From contig NC_082689.1 in assembly GCF_949987515.2 (NCBI RefSeq), positions 99,920,957 through 99,984,956 on the forward strand: a stretch of 64,000 bases of DNA, written 5' to 3'. The notes below the pieces were generated by a model. The model was not told the origin of the DNA. It did no database searches and worked only from the letters and a program-made list of their open reading frames with translations. Position 1 is the first letter of the stretch. Each line of letters opens with the position of its first letter. Position numbers and translations under genes: made by a program. Shown in pieces: positions 22,665 through 34,600 of this stretch. This DNA is from Delphinus delphis (lineage: Eukaryota; Chordata; Mammalia; Artiodactyla; Delphinidae).

Positions 22665-23394
22665 GCCAGATAAGATTAATGATAATGGTCTCAAAAATAC
22701 ATGAGTTTCTCAATAAAAGGGAAAAAAATCCTACAGTGCAATTTGTTGTTTGGATTTTAAGTGTTATAGTCAGTCATTAATGAGCAATATTATTTAAAGA
22801 ACTTTCCAAAGACTGAATTTTTGCAAAATACAATTCTATATCAAGAAGGTATACAACATGTGCTAAGTTTTTCAAACTTATTCAAAAAATAAATGAGTCA
22901 AGTACATTAAAGGGTTTACTTGTAAAAGGAAAAGATGAGTGATATGAATGAGAGGGACAAATCAGTTTCAAAATCAAGTATGATGCAAATGTTGTAGAAT
23001 TGCAGGCATTCATATTGAAAAGTGTACAAAAATGAGAAAATTAGCAACTCTGGTTTCTCAAAGAAGATTTAGGCAAAGAATCAGACTGAAGGAGAAGTGC
23101 ATAGTAATAGCCCTCTGAAGGTCACTTCTTGCTTATCTTTGTGATGTTGGTGTGACTGCAATTCTGACACAGGTTTTATTTACTTAACTCACCTTAGTAT
23201 TACTTCACAGTTGATCATCTATGTTGGAAATGGAACTGGTATTACCTGTATATTTTGTGGGTGGTTCATGTGTCTATACCTACAAACATACAACCTAGAA
23301 AATTATTTTGATTTAAAAAATAAATCAGAAACCTCAATATAGAGAAGAAAGAGGAGTAGTCCATTCGTACCATTGATGATGGGCAATTGCCTTA
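22661..23394. other. AT-rich unclassified sequence
   Basis: No gene or repeat family recognised. Confidence 0.35.
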
Positions 23395-23521
23395 CCTACA
23401 TATCTGGAGTAATGGGAGAAATTGGGGCTCATTGGTTCCTATATCTAGTAGAAATCTTGTTTCTGATTTCTAGAAGGAAACTTAGGCTTCTTCACATGGC
23501 ATTTGGATTCCAAAAATCATG
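23395..23521 (+). repeat. Copy A of a direct repeat shared with 25.4-25.6 kb
   Basis: Shares with 25440-25560 the order AATGGGAG.AATTGG, TATATCTA.TAG and an identical stretch of about 36 bp ending in GGATTCCAAAAAT. It resembles a middle segment of an ancient ERVL-like LTR but the family is unresolved. Confidence 0.7.
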
Positions 23522-23585
23522 ATCCTTTTGTACATTGGCTCTAATCAATTGTATTGAAACTGCTTTGAAACATTCAGACAGGTTA

Positions 23586-23612
23586 TCTATCTATCTATCT
23601 TGCTATCTATCT
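23586..23612. repeat. Short (TCTA)n microsatellite
   Basis: Imperfect TCTA repeats broken by one TTGC. Confidence 0.85.
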
Positions 23613-24670
23613 AATCATCTAAGAACTAATAGGTTCAACCAATGAGACAAATTTAATAAGGGATAAGGAGTAATTGAGTGACGTAGACTATGGCTAAATT
23701 AAGTTATAGAGATTATGAAACCACTACTTCCGTCATTGGATATTATATCACAGGTTGTCCAGGGAATATTCCTTCTGCAAGGAAACTCCAGAGCGGTACC
23801 AGAGTACCTCCATAGTATATTAATAGTCTATAGCATATATGCTGAGAGCAAATAAATTGAGTTGGTATATATAAATCCAAAGATTGACCACCTTAATAGG
23901 TCATGGTGTCCAAAAGTTGTATCAGGCATGTGGCCCATCCTTGCCCCTGCAACAAGTACATGTTTATATAACATATTTGTTTTAAAAATGTATTTGCTGT
24001 CTTTTTTCCATACAAAATTTGGAGTCATTTAGAAATAATGCACATAATGAAATGAACAATAAAATATGATAAAAAGAAACATATCTAAAAATCAAGATTA
24101 GGAAAACATGAATTATAGTAGAAAGCTAAGTAGAAGAAAGGAGAATATATTAAACTTACTCAAGAGTGTCAAATCCACACAATTGCTAGAGTTTACTTTC
24201 CTGATGGAAGAAGCTAAAAGGTAAGAATGAACCAATCCAAGTCTTCTCGTTAAGTATAGAAAAATTAAATAGCTATCGTTCCAGTTAATAAACTTTCATC
24301 TGTGCTGTTTAGTTCTAAAATGCTAAATTTCAGTTTTCACGTACTTTTTGAGACAAGGAAGGAAAGTTCTTACTTTCCAAACTGTAAGTAAAAAAAAAAA
24401 ATAAATGGAGGCACAGAAAACAATTAGATGCCAAATTCAGAATCATACCATTACTTACTTACTGAAAGCTTTGGATTTAAACCAACTATATTGGCTTCTG
24501 GTCAAGTGTACTTTTCCTAACATCCCAGGTGCAACCCCTGCTTGAAGACTAGATGAGTAGCAGGTACACTTTGGGGTTAGAGGAGCCTGATTTTGCTTCC
24601 CAAGGGTCAAGTGACACAGAGATAGACAAGCATACAAAAGCTTGCATTTGTATTTCTTACAGGCTGCATT
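23613..24670. other. AT-rich unclassified sequence
   Basis: No gene or confident repeat recognised. Confidence 0.35.
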
Positions 24671-24740
24671 CACAGTACCCCACATAGTACACAGAGGATG
24701 GTAGGCACTCAAAAAGTATTTGTTGATTGATTAAATACAG
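24671..24740 (+). repeat. L2 LINE 3' terminus
   Basis: CAGTACCCCACATAGTACACAGAGG and GGTAGGCACTCAAAAAGTATTTG, ending TTGATTGATTAA, is the L2 3' end. Confidence 0.55.
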
Positions 24741-24951
24741 TTTTCCCCCATAGCATTCATAATTTCCAATACAAATCAGTAGGTTATCATACCATAAAAG
24801 TATTTCACTCTTTCATGAGCAACTAGAGTTTCATTCCCAGTGAACTAGGAATAAATATGAATAAACACATTGTTAATTGTTTAAACACCCATTTCAGTTC
24901 ATTTGGCCACGACCTGGCTCATTTTACTTGGCTTCTTTCAATACATTAGTA

Positions 24952-25261
24952 AAATCCACCCTTATGGGCTTCCCTGGTGGTACAGTGGTTAAGAATCTGC
25001 CAATGCAGGGGATAGGGTTTCAAGCCCTGGTCCGGGAAGTTCCCACATGCCGCAGAGCAACTAAGCCCGTGCACCACAACTACTGAGCCTGCACTCTAGA
25101 GCCCACAAGCCACAACTACTGAAGCCACTGCACCTAGAGCCCGTGCTCCGCGATAAGAGAAGCCTGCGCACCGCAAAGAAGAGTAGCCTCCGCTCGCCGC
25201 AAGTAGAGGAAGCCCGCGCAGCCAAAAATAAATTAATTAATTAAAAAAAATCAATCCCTAT
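24952..25261 (+). mobile_element. CHR-type SINE, long older form
   Basis: Body 24966-25247: GGGCTTCCCTGGTGGTACAGTGGTTAAGAATC head, then the ACTACTGAGCC / CCGTGCTCCGCG body of the long form and a tail of AATTAATTAATT plus A8. Flanks AAATCCACCCTTAT and AAATCAATCCCTAT are similar, a decayed target duplication. Confidence 0.9.
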
Positions 25262-25439
25262 TCACTTGATCAATCATAAAGCATTCCTAAGACCAGTATT
25301 TTGCTGGAAAATACAAAAAAGATGCATATCTGTAGTGCTAAACGTGCGATTATAAAGCAGCTGCATATCAAATGATGTCTTAAGATGTTCCAAAAGCCAG
25401 CCTGATCTTACCCGGGCTTAAGATGGGGTCTCAGATGAC

Positions 25440-25560
25440 CTCACTCACATGTTTAGCATTTGGTTGGGATAATGGGAGCAATTGGAACCCCATGTCTCGT
25501 ATATCTAATAGATAGTTTAGGCTTCTTCACATGGCATTTGGATTCCAAAAATAATCTAGA
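25440..25560 (+). repeat. Copy B of the direct repeat shared with 23.4 kb
   Basis: Aligns with 23395-23521 in the same orientation. It lacks about 20 bp just before the identical 36-bp stretch (around 25512-25550). The upstream part, CTCACTCACATGTTTAGCATTTGGTTGGGATAA, resembles an ancient ERVL-like LTR. Confidence 0.65.
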
Positions 25561-26344
25561 GAGTAAAAATCAAAAAGTAAAACAAAGCCAAATATTCTAC
25601 AAGCCTCTGCATGGATAACATTTGCTAATAAAAGGAATTCGAATTATTGGGACCCTTTTTTTGGTAGCCATCTACAATGCTAGCTTGATTTCAGTTTTTT
25701 CTAATCTTTCTAATTACCTTGTAAAATACAAATGAGTTAGTAAATTGACTTGGCTCTTTTTCCTGTTGGCATATTAAAGAAATCCTATAAATCAGATGAA
25801 CAAGAACGTACTGAGGAGCTATTGCATGTAGGACACTGCACTAGGTGATGGGAGGGGGTTAATTCATGATTCAGTTAGTTTACTGCATATGGTGGCCTCC
25901 TTGACTGGATCATGAGATTGCTGTCAATGTTTTAAAATTTCTTTACAGGTGGGACAGATTTTGTGGAAGAGAAAGTCTACTGCTGCTAACTCTTCTTTTA
26001 GAACTTTAAGACCATTGCTCATAGAAGGAGCAAAGCTACAGAATGTTGACAACCCAGTGCTACTGCTAGACTGGGATGGAGGCTGGGATCAACAAGACAA
26101 ATATTCTCTACCTGTGGTGGCCCCTTCACTCATATTTTTAACATTTAACGGGCATGAGAAGAAACTGATTTGCTGTTAGAAAATCTTTATCTGTATTAAA
26201 ATATGAAGGATGTATTGCGCACACTCAGTGTAACATGACCTTTTAACTTATTTGAGTCTGCCTTCATTGTACTCTTTTCCCACTGCTCATAAATTGATAA
26301 TGTTCCTCACTGATGCTCTAGACTATCTTGAGACACTGTAGAAG
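25561..26344. other. Unclassified sequence
   Basis: A TTTCTTTACAG followed by an open stretch (25949-26179) mimics a splice acceptor and exon, but the peptide matches nothing I know and ends in a stop without a donor. No gene is called. Confidence 0.3.
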
Positions 26345-26590
26345 AGTGTGGTTTAGCACGTGGAATATGGAGTTGACTCCTTAGTTGCAGTCTAAGCTCT
26401 TTCACTTTCTATCTGTGTCACACAAGCAAATTATTTAACATTTTTAAGCATCAGATTCCTCATGGGAAAGATAAGGATGATAATTTCAACCTCAAAGCCT
26501 TGAAATAAGAATGAAAGGAAATAATGTATAAAAAGTTCTTAACATATTCTCAGTACTCAATAAATTAGAGCTATTATCTTTAGTGTTATT
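26345..26590 (-). repeat. MIR SINE fragment
   Basis: CTCTTTCACTTTCTATCTGTGTCACACAAGC, ATCAGATTCCTCATGGG and TCTCAGTACTCAATAAATTAGAGCTATTATC follow the full MIR order to the 3' end. Confidence 0.75.
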
Positions 26591-26847
26591 CATGACAGTG
26601 TCCTGGCCATTATAAACTTACATTTCTTTAAGTTTATACATTTAATGAAATGATTTTTGCTCATTTTGCACTCAGCGAGATTAATGATTTTTCTATAAGA
26701 ATGTGCACATTTATTTTAAAACTATATTTTATATGAAAATATTCTGGAGCATTATTCTTAATATTTGGATAACTATGTTTATGAGGCTCTTCTGAAGGCT
26801 GTTCAGACTCCTGCCTTCAATTTTTTGACTCTTCTAAAAAGAAGTTT

Positions 26848-27004
26848 GGGAGTTCCCTGGTGGCCTGGTGGTTAGGATTCTGGGCTTTCACTGCCATGGC
26901 CTGGGTTCAATCCCTGGTCAGAGAAGTGAGATCCTGTAAGCTGCACAGTGAGGCATGACATTAAAATAAAATAAAATAAATAAAATAGAATGAATAAAAT
27001 AAAA
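26848..27004 (+). mobile_element. tRNA-Glu-like SINE, short older cetartiodactyl form
   Basis: The head GGAGTTCCCTGGTGGCCTGGTGGTTAGGATTC closely resembles a tRNA-Glu 5' half. A GGGTTCAATCCCTGG B-box follows, then a short body and an (AAATA)n tail. Flanks AAAAGAAGTTTGGG and AAAAAAGTTTTAGG look like a decayed target duplication. It preserves the tRNA ancestry of the CHR superfamily better than the others here. Confidence 0.85.
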
Positions 27005-27338
27005 AAGTTTTAGGTTTACAACAAAATGAAACTGGGAGGGAGGTAGAGAGATTTCCTATATATCCCTTGTCCCCACATGTGCATAGCCTACCCCATTATC
27101 AACATCACTCACCAGAAAAATACATTTTTTACCAAAGATGAACCTACATTAACACATCATAATCACCCAAAGTCCATAGTTTACCTTAGGGTTCACTGTT
27201 GATGTTGTATATTCAATGGGTTTAGACAACTATAGAATAACGTATATTCATTATTATTAAATCACACAGCACATTTTCATAGCCCTAAAAGTCCTCTGTT
27301 CTCTACCTATTCATCCCTTCCCCTCTCACCCCTGGACG

Positions 27339-27560
27339 CTGCTAGTATTTTTTTTTTTTTTTTGGTACGCGAGCCTCTCACTGTTGTGGCCTCTCCCGTT
27401 GCGGAGCACAGGCTCCGGACGCGCAGGCTCTGCGGCCATGGCTCACGGGCCCAGCCGCTCCGCGGCATGTGGGATCCTCCCGGACCGGGGCACGAACCCG
27501 GGTCTCCAGCATCGGCAGGCGGACTCTCAACCACTGCGCCACCAGGGAAGCTCTGCTAGT
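27339..27560 (-). mobile_element. CHR-2-like SINE, antisense, inside an L1
   Basis: Body about 27347-27552: poly-T, GGTACGCGAGCCTCTCACTG, GC-rich body and a CACCAGGGAAGC end. Perfect CTGCTAGT duplications flank it (27339-27346 and 27553-27560). Confidence 0.93.
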
Positions 27561-28392
27561 CTTTTTATTGTCTCCATAGTTTTGCCTTTTCCAGAAGGTC
27601 ATACAGTTAAAATCATACAGTATGTAGCCTTTCCAGATTGGTTTCTTTCACTTAGTAATATGCATTTAAGTTTCCTCCATGGCTTTGTATGGTTTGATAG
27701 CTCATTTCTTTTCAGGATTGAATAATGTTCCATTGTCTGGACGTACCACTGTTTATATATCTGTTCACCTACTGAAGGACATCTTAGTTGTTTCTAAGTC
27801 TTGGCAATTATGAATAAAGCTGCTATGAACATCCATGTGCAGGTTTCTTTGAGGACATAAGTTTTCAACTCCTTTGAGTAAATATCAAGGGAAATGTATG
27901 GTAAGACTATGTTTAGTTTTGCGAGAAACCACCAAACTGTCTTCCAAAGTGGTTGTACCATTTTGCATTCCCATCAGCAATGTCTGAGAGTTCCACAGCC
28001 TCACCAGCATCTGATGTCAGTGTTCCAAATTTTGGACATTCTAATAAGTGTGTGGTGGTATCTTGTAGTTTTGATTTACATTTTCTGACAACTTATGATG
28101 TGGAACATCTTTTCATGTGTTTATTTGACATCTGTATATTTTCTTTGGTGAGATGTTTGTCTCTTAAGGTCTTTGGTCCATTTTTTAATCAGGTTGTTAG
28201 TTTTCTTATTGTGGAGTTTTAAGAGTTCTTTGTATATGTTGGATAACAATTCTGTATCCAGATGTGTCTTTTACAAATATTCTCTTCCAGTCTGTGGCTT
28301 GTCTTATTCTCTTATACTGTCTTTCACAGAACAGACACTTTTAATTTTAATAAATTAAAGTCCAGCTGATCAGTTATTTCTTTCATGGATCA

Positions 28393-28450
28393 TGTCTTCT
28401 GTGTTGCATCTAAAAAGGCATCACCCTTTTTAGATGAAACACAAAAGACA
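28393..28450. repeat. 26-bp inverted duplication (fold-back) inside L1
   Basis: The left arm 28393-28418 and right arm 28425-28450 are reverse complements with two mismatches, around a 6-nt loop CATCAC. The inner 12 bp (CATCTAAAAAGG / CCTTTTTAGATG) are perfect. It is not a normal L1 feature. Confidence 0.92.
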
Positions 28451-28880
28451 AGGTCATCTAGTCTTTTATGTCATCCAGGTTTTCTTTTATGTCATTTTCT
28501 AGCAGTTTTGTAGTTTGTGTTTTATATTTAGGTCTGTGATCCATTTTGAGTTCATTTTCATGAAGGGTGTAAGGTCTGTGTCTAGACTTTTCTCTTTTTT
28601 TGCATGTGGATGCCCGGTTGTTCCAGTACCATTGGTTGAAGAGACTGTCTTTGTTCCATTGTGTTGCCTTTGCTTCTTTGTCAAATGTCAATTGACTGTA
28701 TTTATGTAGGTCTGTTCCTGAGCTCTCGCTTCTGTTCCATTGATCTACTTGTCTCTTCTTTCTCCAGTACCACACACTCTTGATCACTGTAGCCTTTTAG
28801 TAAGTCTTGAAGTCAGACCATGTCAGTCCACCAATTTTATTCTTCTTTAACCTATCTTCAATTTTAACTTTTTTTCACAT

Positions 28881-29499
28881 TTCATGAGTAAAAAAGCTGT
28901 TCATCCTAGACGTCCTTTTTTTCAAATATAACACTAGCAGCAAAACGTTTTTCCAAGCTCTTGATACTTTATTCTATAAAAATTTGTATCTCAGGTTGTC
29001 ATTGAACATCAAATATTTTTTATTAATATAATGATATAGAAAATGCCATAATAGTGCCTACAAGATAAGTTAACTTTCTCATGGAATCTGTCTCTATAAG
29101 CAGTTTATTTTCTAAAAATTATGATCTACAAGGTGAAATAATTTTCCCTGACGGTGATTGTAAAACTATGTATCGATTGAAGATATAGGCTTAGATATAT
29201 CTATTATATCTGCATTAGCATCTGCTGTTGACTTAAATTTTTAAATATTATTTTTACACAAATTATCCAAAATCTGTATGTATATATTTTGTCTACATGT
29301 ATAAAATGTCCTCCCTGGGATTCCTAGTGACTGCTTTTCTCCCTTTTGCCGTGCAATGCAAATTCTGCAGTCCTGTACCTAGATGCCTCGCCCTGGATGT
29401 ACCGACAAGCAATATATGAAAAGTTGTTGATTAATGTCTTATACTGAGAAGACCCCTACAAGTCTTGGAGTTTGTTTCATATTTTGTCTTTCAACACTT
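28881..29499. other. AT-rich unclassified sequence
   Basis: No gene or confident repeat. Confidence 0.35.
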
Positions 29500-29900
29500 G
29501 TGCCATCCTGGGTAGTAGGTTGCCCACTTCCTCTAAAGTAGAAATCTTTCATCTGTAAAATGGTGATAATTATATATACTTCAGAGAATCTTCTGAGGAT
29601 CACAGCATCCAGATCAGGGGACTATCAAAAAGGCTATTGTCTTCCCTATTTCACCATTTGGAGAAAAATATAGTATGGCGTATTAGAAAGCATAGGTGTT
29701 GGTGTCAGGGAAAACTTGCGTTTGAGTATTAGCTCATGTGACATACTAGTGGCCTGACTTTACATGTGTCACTTATACCATGTGACCAGGCCTCTCATCT
29801 AGAAAATGAGTATCACAATTGTTATGTCTGTATTATAAGACATCAATACCAGTGCTCAGCACAGAGTGGCATCCTCTAATTCTTCTTTTGAGCACAGTTT
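29500..29900 (-). repeat. Two adjacent MIR-like fragments
   Basis: The first (about 29500-29610) shows TTTCATCTGTAAAATGGTGATAATTATA and CAGAGAATCTTCTGAGGATCA. The second (about 29665-29900) shows AGCATAGGTGTTGGTGTCAGG, ATTAGCTCATGTGACATACTAG, CTCATCTAGAAAATGAGTATCAC and CAGTGCTCAGCACAGAG. Both run in MIR order on the same strand. Confidence 0.65.
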
Positions 29901-30541
29901 TCCAGCTCAGAGTAGAACCCATCAAATGTGTTAATTGATTAATCCCTGTATCTTTGAATACATCATTAAAAACACTAACTAGGTCATTAGACTGTAGTAG
30001 ATAAAAGAAGATACATTTAATGGAGATGTTGACACAAAGTGACAAGCCTCAAAAATGTTCCTGGATCTGTATAATGATTAAGATCAGAGAAAATTTTACT
30101 AAATTTGGTAACTATATTTAACAGAAAATAAAAGATGATTAAGGAAGTTCTAGTTAACACAAAGGATTTAAAGTTGAAATGAATTTGTAGCTAGAACATG
30201 AAGTTCATTTTGAGAGTGATTTAAGATTGGATTAAGGTCCTCAAGATGGAACTTAAAGAATGACAGTTTCCCTGCTTATGAAAATTATTGCTACTTTTTT
30301 ATATTAAAGCATTTCCTTCTGTAATGATGTACTGAGAAACTGAAAAGGAGATCTTTCATCTTTGCATTAAAACTCACACAGGATCCCCATGTTTCTTTTC
30401 TCAGTTTCTTCTTATAATAGAGGTGTCATCAAGAGAAAGTCCACCAGAGATAACTTTACCCAGAACATTTACACTTATACACAGGATGTACAATCAGCCC
30501 TCCTTTGGGAAAATCTGCTTCTGGAGATATCTCATATTCCT
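29901..30541. other. AT-rich unclassified sequence
   Basis: No gene or recognised repeat. Confidence 0.35.
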
Positions 30542-30918
30542 TGTTAAGTGCTGAATTGTGTCCCCCCCCAAAAAAAAAATTCTTATGTTGATGACTTAAG
30601 CCTCAGTACCTTACAATGTGATGTATTTGGAGACAGCTTCTTCAAAGAGATAAAATGAAGTGATTAGGGTGGATGCTAATCCAATATTATTGGTGTTCTT
30701 ATAAGAAGATTAGGACACAAACATACATAGAGGGGAGATTATGTGAAGTTACCAGAGAGGGAAGACCACCTACAAGCCAAGGAGAGAGGCCTCAGAAGAA
30801 ATCAATCTTGCTGACACCTTGATCTCAGAGTTCCAGCCCCCAGAATTGTAATAAAATTAATTTCTGTTGTTTAAGACCCCAGTCTGTAGTGTTATGACAG
30901 GCCTAGTAAATTATTGCA
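30542..30918 (+). mobile_element. MLT1-type LTR (ERVL-MaLR), sense
   Basis: Starts TGTTAAGTGCTGAATTGTGTCC, with a private C8A10 run at 30563-30580. It continues with GATTAGGGTGGATGCTAATCC, AGCCAAGGAGAGAGGCCTCAG, TTAATTTCTGTTGTTTAAGACC and GTCTGTAGTGTTATGACAGG, ending near TTATTGCA. Compared with the 7.8 kb copy it is in the opposite orientation. Solo LTR, no internal region adjacent. Confidence 0.82.
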
Positions 30919-32235
30919 CCCCTGGTCACACTGTTTCTAGCACTAGATTTAGAAAATTTTCCCATATCCTATTATTCCCTAATCTGTTCAATCTGAAAAG
31001 TGATCTTCAGATCTGGATTTGCATGACTCCAAGTAAATTTTAATTTTGTTCACATATTTTTACATATATGTTACTAATAATAAAAATTGTGACTTGAACC
31101 TAGGACCACAACATAATCATCCTCTTTATTCATAATACAACCTTGGGGCTTGAATGTACAAAAAAAGCTTTTTAAAATTTCTATATAACATTGCAAGCAG
31201 TTAAATTTGTAGGGCAGAATAGGGCTATTATTTTTATCTTCCTGCATACCATTTGAGTTTTTATGGAAAGCCCAAAGAAAATGACTATTTTAGAAAAAAA
31301 AATGTTTTTCTCAACTTGTCTCTATGTAAGTCCAAAATCTGCATATTATAACGGATGAATGCAGTCATCATAACGTTGCTTTCAGACATCTGGAAATTCG
31401 ACAGATGATTGTCAGAATTGTTCCACTTTTTATTCATGTTTTGCATTCTAAAGCAAGAATGACTAATATTTTAATTGAAAGGCATTTGGCAAAAGAGAAA
31501 TACACGCTCTCTATGGTACATCTTTATGGTGTCTGTCGAAATGTTCTTAAAGTCAGCCTTCATTTGCAAAGGTCAAGTTTCCCATGCTCATCCTGAGAGG
31601 ACTGTAGATACCATTTCACCAGGGCTTATCGGGCTGGTGATAAGGGGCTAACTCCCTTTGCCATCAGGTCCGGATGTACACGTGAACACACCACGTCTTC
31701 CTCACTCAATGATTTCACAGTCCGGAAATCAGAGACAAACGCGGTTTAATGTTATTTAGCATGATATATGCTAAGAGAGGTACCTGTATATTCCAGAGCT
31801 GCTCAAGCTAGAAGAAGTGATCTCAGGTCAGCTTACGCATTAGCAAGTAGTGAAATAGATTAGAGGCAGGAGCATGTTTTCTATAAGATTTTGTGTGCTA
31901 CAAGGCAAAGAGAAAACATGTTTTACAGGACATCAGATAGAGTTGGAAAAAGGCAATTTGATCATGAAAGGCACCAGAAGCAATATTGAGGAGAAAATGG
32001 AGATAGGAAATAAAGTGTAAAGCTTCCCCCCCGACACACACACACCATGAAGGTAGAGAGGAGTCTTGGGAAGAAGAGAGTTTAAGATGGAACACACACA
32101 AATGAGAAAAAAAATTTGAATTTGGTTCAAGTGCAGAACAGCCCTCAATATCTCCAAACCAACTTCTCAAAGTTTTATAAAAATAAACCGCAATTAGAGC
32201 CATTAGAGCAACCAGTCGCAGGCAACATTTGGGTA
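30919..32235. other. Unclassified sequence
   Basis: No gene recognised. A CCCCCCC plus ACACACACAC patch lies near 32024-32045. Open frames on the minus strand at 31898-32203 have no known domain. Confidence 0.35.
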
Positions 32236-32440
32236 TTTATCAGCACCATTCATTCTTGAAGCATTTATTGGATGCCTACTACGTTGCAATAATTCAATGG
32301 CAAATTCAATCAAGTTTGGAACCAAGTAAGGCATTGACAATGAATATCAACTTAGAAATAAAAATACCTTAATTTCTCCTATTTAATGAGTATATTCCAT
32401 GTGTAGAGCACTGTGGCAGGGAACAATATGGACAAATGTT
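32236..32440 (-). repeat. L2-like LINE fragment
   Basis: CCATTCATTCTTGAAGCATTTATTGGATGCCTACTACG is the reverse complement of an L2 3' end. The later CCATGTGTAGAGCACTGTGGCAGGGAACAA may continue it. Confidence 0.45.
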
Positions 32441-33448
32441 GTCACCCTGCTCAAGAGAACGTGGCAAGTTATAGCTGGTAGTCGTTTTCAGCTGCCAGGA
32501 GTTCTGGGAAATCACATCCTGATGAAAGGTGCTACTGTGTGAAATCAAAACTAATATTTTAAAAAGAGACAGAGGGAAAAATAAGTCCTGGACAAATTCT
32601 AAGGCCCAAAGGGATGCTGATCCCAACTAATTCTGTGGAAAGGATATCTGTCACGAGTGGTTAGACGCCAAGCGTCCAAGTAACTGTGTAATGGTGATAC
32701 AAGCTGAGCATAGAGAGAGGTAAGTTTCACAAGCAGGAGATATTCCAAGGACATCTTAAAGTAGAAGCTCAAGGAAAAAAGCAGGCACTATAGGGTCGCA
32801 GAATAAGCCTTGTCACAAATTAGGTGACAAATGCTGTTTGCCACGTGTACTTAATGTGCAATTAGAAACCTAATTCTGTTTCTCTACCTCTCAAGGCTAT
32901 TACGGGTTTGATGTGGCACACAGGTGTTAAAGTATCTTAAAAATGTTAAACAGATAAATGGCAAGGCTTATTATTAAAAATGAAGCTTAACTGCATCGAG
33001 AAATGCCACGAGTAGGTAGCCATGCAGAAGGGTTGTCTTCAAGTATGTGGCTATGGGGAACAAACCAAGGATGGAACGTTAGTCTGAACTGTGGTCACAT
33101 ATGAAGACATAGCCACCAGCAGTGCTTTTATGAAAAAGAAGCATAATCAGTCATTAGCAAACAATTTCAGATCACGGCAAGAAAACCGTGTGACCTTGCT
33201 GATGAGTCATTTTGTGACACCTTTAAATGTATTTTTTCCTGGTGGATGATTAAATAGGCTGTTAATCTCTTTTTGCTGTGAGTGATTGAGGGACACTGAG
33301 TCAAAATGACAATTTAGACAAGAGGAAATCTGCACATATCTTTCAATATCATATGATATGTTAAATGACGATTTATACCCCAGTCCTTCTTGGCAAGTTG
33401 TACCTCCTGCTGAGGATGTCTTTATGTCTATAAAAATAACATGTGCCG
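32441..33448. other. Unclassified sequence
   Basis: About 1 kb with no recognised gene or repeat. Confidence 0.35.
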
Positions 33449-33660
33449 GGGCTTCCCTGGTGGCGCAGCGATTGAGAGTCCGCCTGCCGATGCAGGGGAC
33501 ACGGGTTCGTGCCCCAGTCCGGGAAGATCCCACATGCCGCGGAGCGGCTGGGTCCGTGAGCCATGGCCGCTGAGCCTGCGCGTCTGGAGCCTGTGCTCCG
33601 CAACGGGAGAGGCCACAACAGTGAGAGGCCCCTGTACCGCAAAAAAAAAAAAAAAAAAAA
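33449..33660 (+). mobile_element. CHR-2-like SINE
   Basis: GGGCTTCCCTGGTGGCGCAG head with GCGATTGAGAGTCCG, GGGTTCGTGCCCCAGTCCGG B-box region, GC-rich body and an A tail over 20 nt. No clear flanking duplication seen. Confidence 0.93.
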
Positions 33661-33899
33661 AGAGATGATAATGGTTCCTACTTTGCATATAGTTGCTGAG
33701 AAGTTAAAACTATTTAATAATTGTAAAGGATGGAGGAAATACGTAGTATGCAGTACCAGCCACATAAGTATTGTCTACTATCATTATTACTAAAGGACCT
33801 GAAAATAAGGGCTATGAATATTTAGCACATTGTTTGAAAATAATGTGTGAATGCTAAAATATCAAACATATGCAAAATTCACAATGAATGGAGACTTTT

Positions 33900-34385
33900 G
33901 CAAATGTGACTGGCCATTTATGGTAGTGAAAGACACTGTGGTAATAAATAGAAACTCATCAACTCACTCCCTCTCCTTCACATTCACACGGAAGAATGTT
34001 ATTTCTCAGCCTTACTGCAGTCAGGTGAAGCCGTGTGACTGTGTTCTGGCCAATGGAATATGAACAGGAGACTTGTACACCATTTCCAAATGTAAAATGT
34101 CAAACTCTTTCACACAGCTCTCAGTGTTCTTTCTCATCCTTCGTATCCTGGGCAGATGCCAAAGGATTCAGTGGAAGATTTCACTGGCATTGAAGAGCTA
34201 AGAGCTAGAGGAAGCCTGAATACCATAATGACTATGTGGTATACAGTCCCCATTCCTTAACCTGGCATCCAAATGTTGGATTGTATTATGAAACAGGAAC
34301 ATTTATTGTTTTAAGGCACTTAGGTGTCGAGGTTGTTTTCCAAAGGAATTCACCTACGGTAACAGACACAGTAATGAAAAATTAT
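33900..34385 (+). repeat. Ancient LTR-like repeat, family uncertain
   Basis: CCTTACTGCAGTCAGGTGAAGCC, GTGTGACTGTGTTCTGGCCAATGG and TTTATTGTTTTAAGGCACTTAGG occur in the order of an old LTR-type repeat (MaLR-like). Heavily diverged, no internal sequence. Confidence 0.45.
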
Positions 34386-34600
34386 TCAAGCAGGAGTTAG
34401 GACACTTGTGTCCAAAGTGTACTTCTAATATTTATTAGCTGTGTAACTTTAGCCAATTTATTTAAACTCTTTGATTTTTCTTTTAGTTGCTGTAAAACTC
34501 CCATCATGAAAGTTACAAGAATTAAACAGTATAGGATAGAGCTTGGAAAAGTAGGGACCATGTAAGTGATCGTTAATCCAGGTTTAACAATAATTTAGTC
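34386..34600 (-). repeat. Diverged MIR fragment
   Basis: ATATTTATTAGCTGTGTAACTTTAGCC and GTTACAAGAATTAAACAGTATAGGATAGAG keep the MIR core and 3' spacing. Confidence 0.55.

Larger units (their letters stand above)
27005..28880 (-). mobile_element. Old L1 fragment, antisense, split by a CHR SINE
   Basis: The + strand reads as reverse-complemented L1 3' UTR and ORF2: TTTAGGTTTACAACAAAATG at the left, GAATAATGTTCCATTGTCTGG, GGCAATTATGAATAAAGCTGC, GTGGTTGTACCATTTTGCATTCCC, GATTTGCATTTT-like motifs and GGTCTGTGATCCATTTTGAG. A minus-strand frame at 28458-28787 still shows ORF2-like residues. A CHR SINE interrupts at 27347-27552, and a fold-back inverted duplication lies at 28393-28450. Dead, 5'-truncated, probably an L1M-age copy. 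Confidence 0.87.

Noticed and set aside
22464..22694. Cys-Val repeat protein on the minus strand
   Set aside because: Translation of the (AC)33 microsatellite.
25937..26179. Splice-acceptor-like TTTCTTTACAG followed by an open stretch, a possible exon
   Set aside because: The peptide resembles no known protein, no matching donor follows and no neighbouring exon is seen.
26848..26920. tRNA-Glu-like sequence, a possible functional tRNA gene
   Set aside because: The match covers only the 5' half and B-box region. It continues into a SINE body and A-rich tail and lacks a complete cloverleaf.
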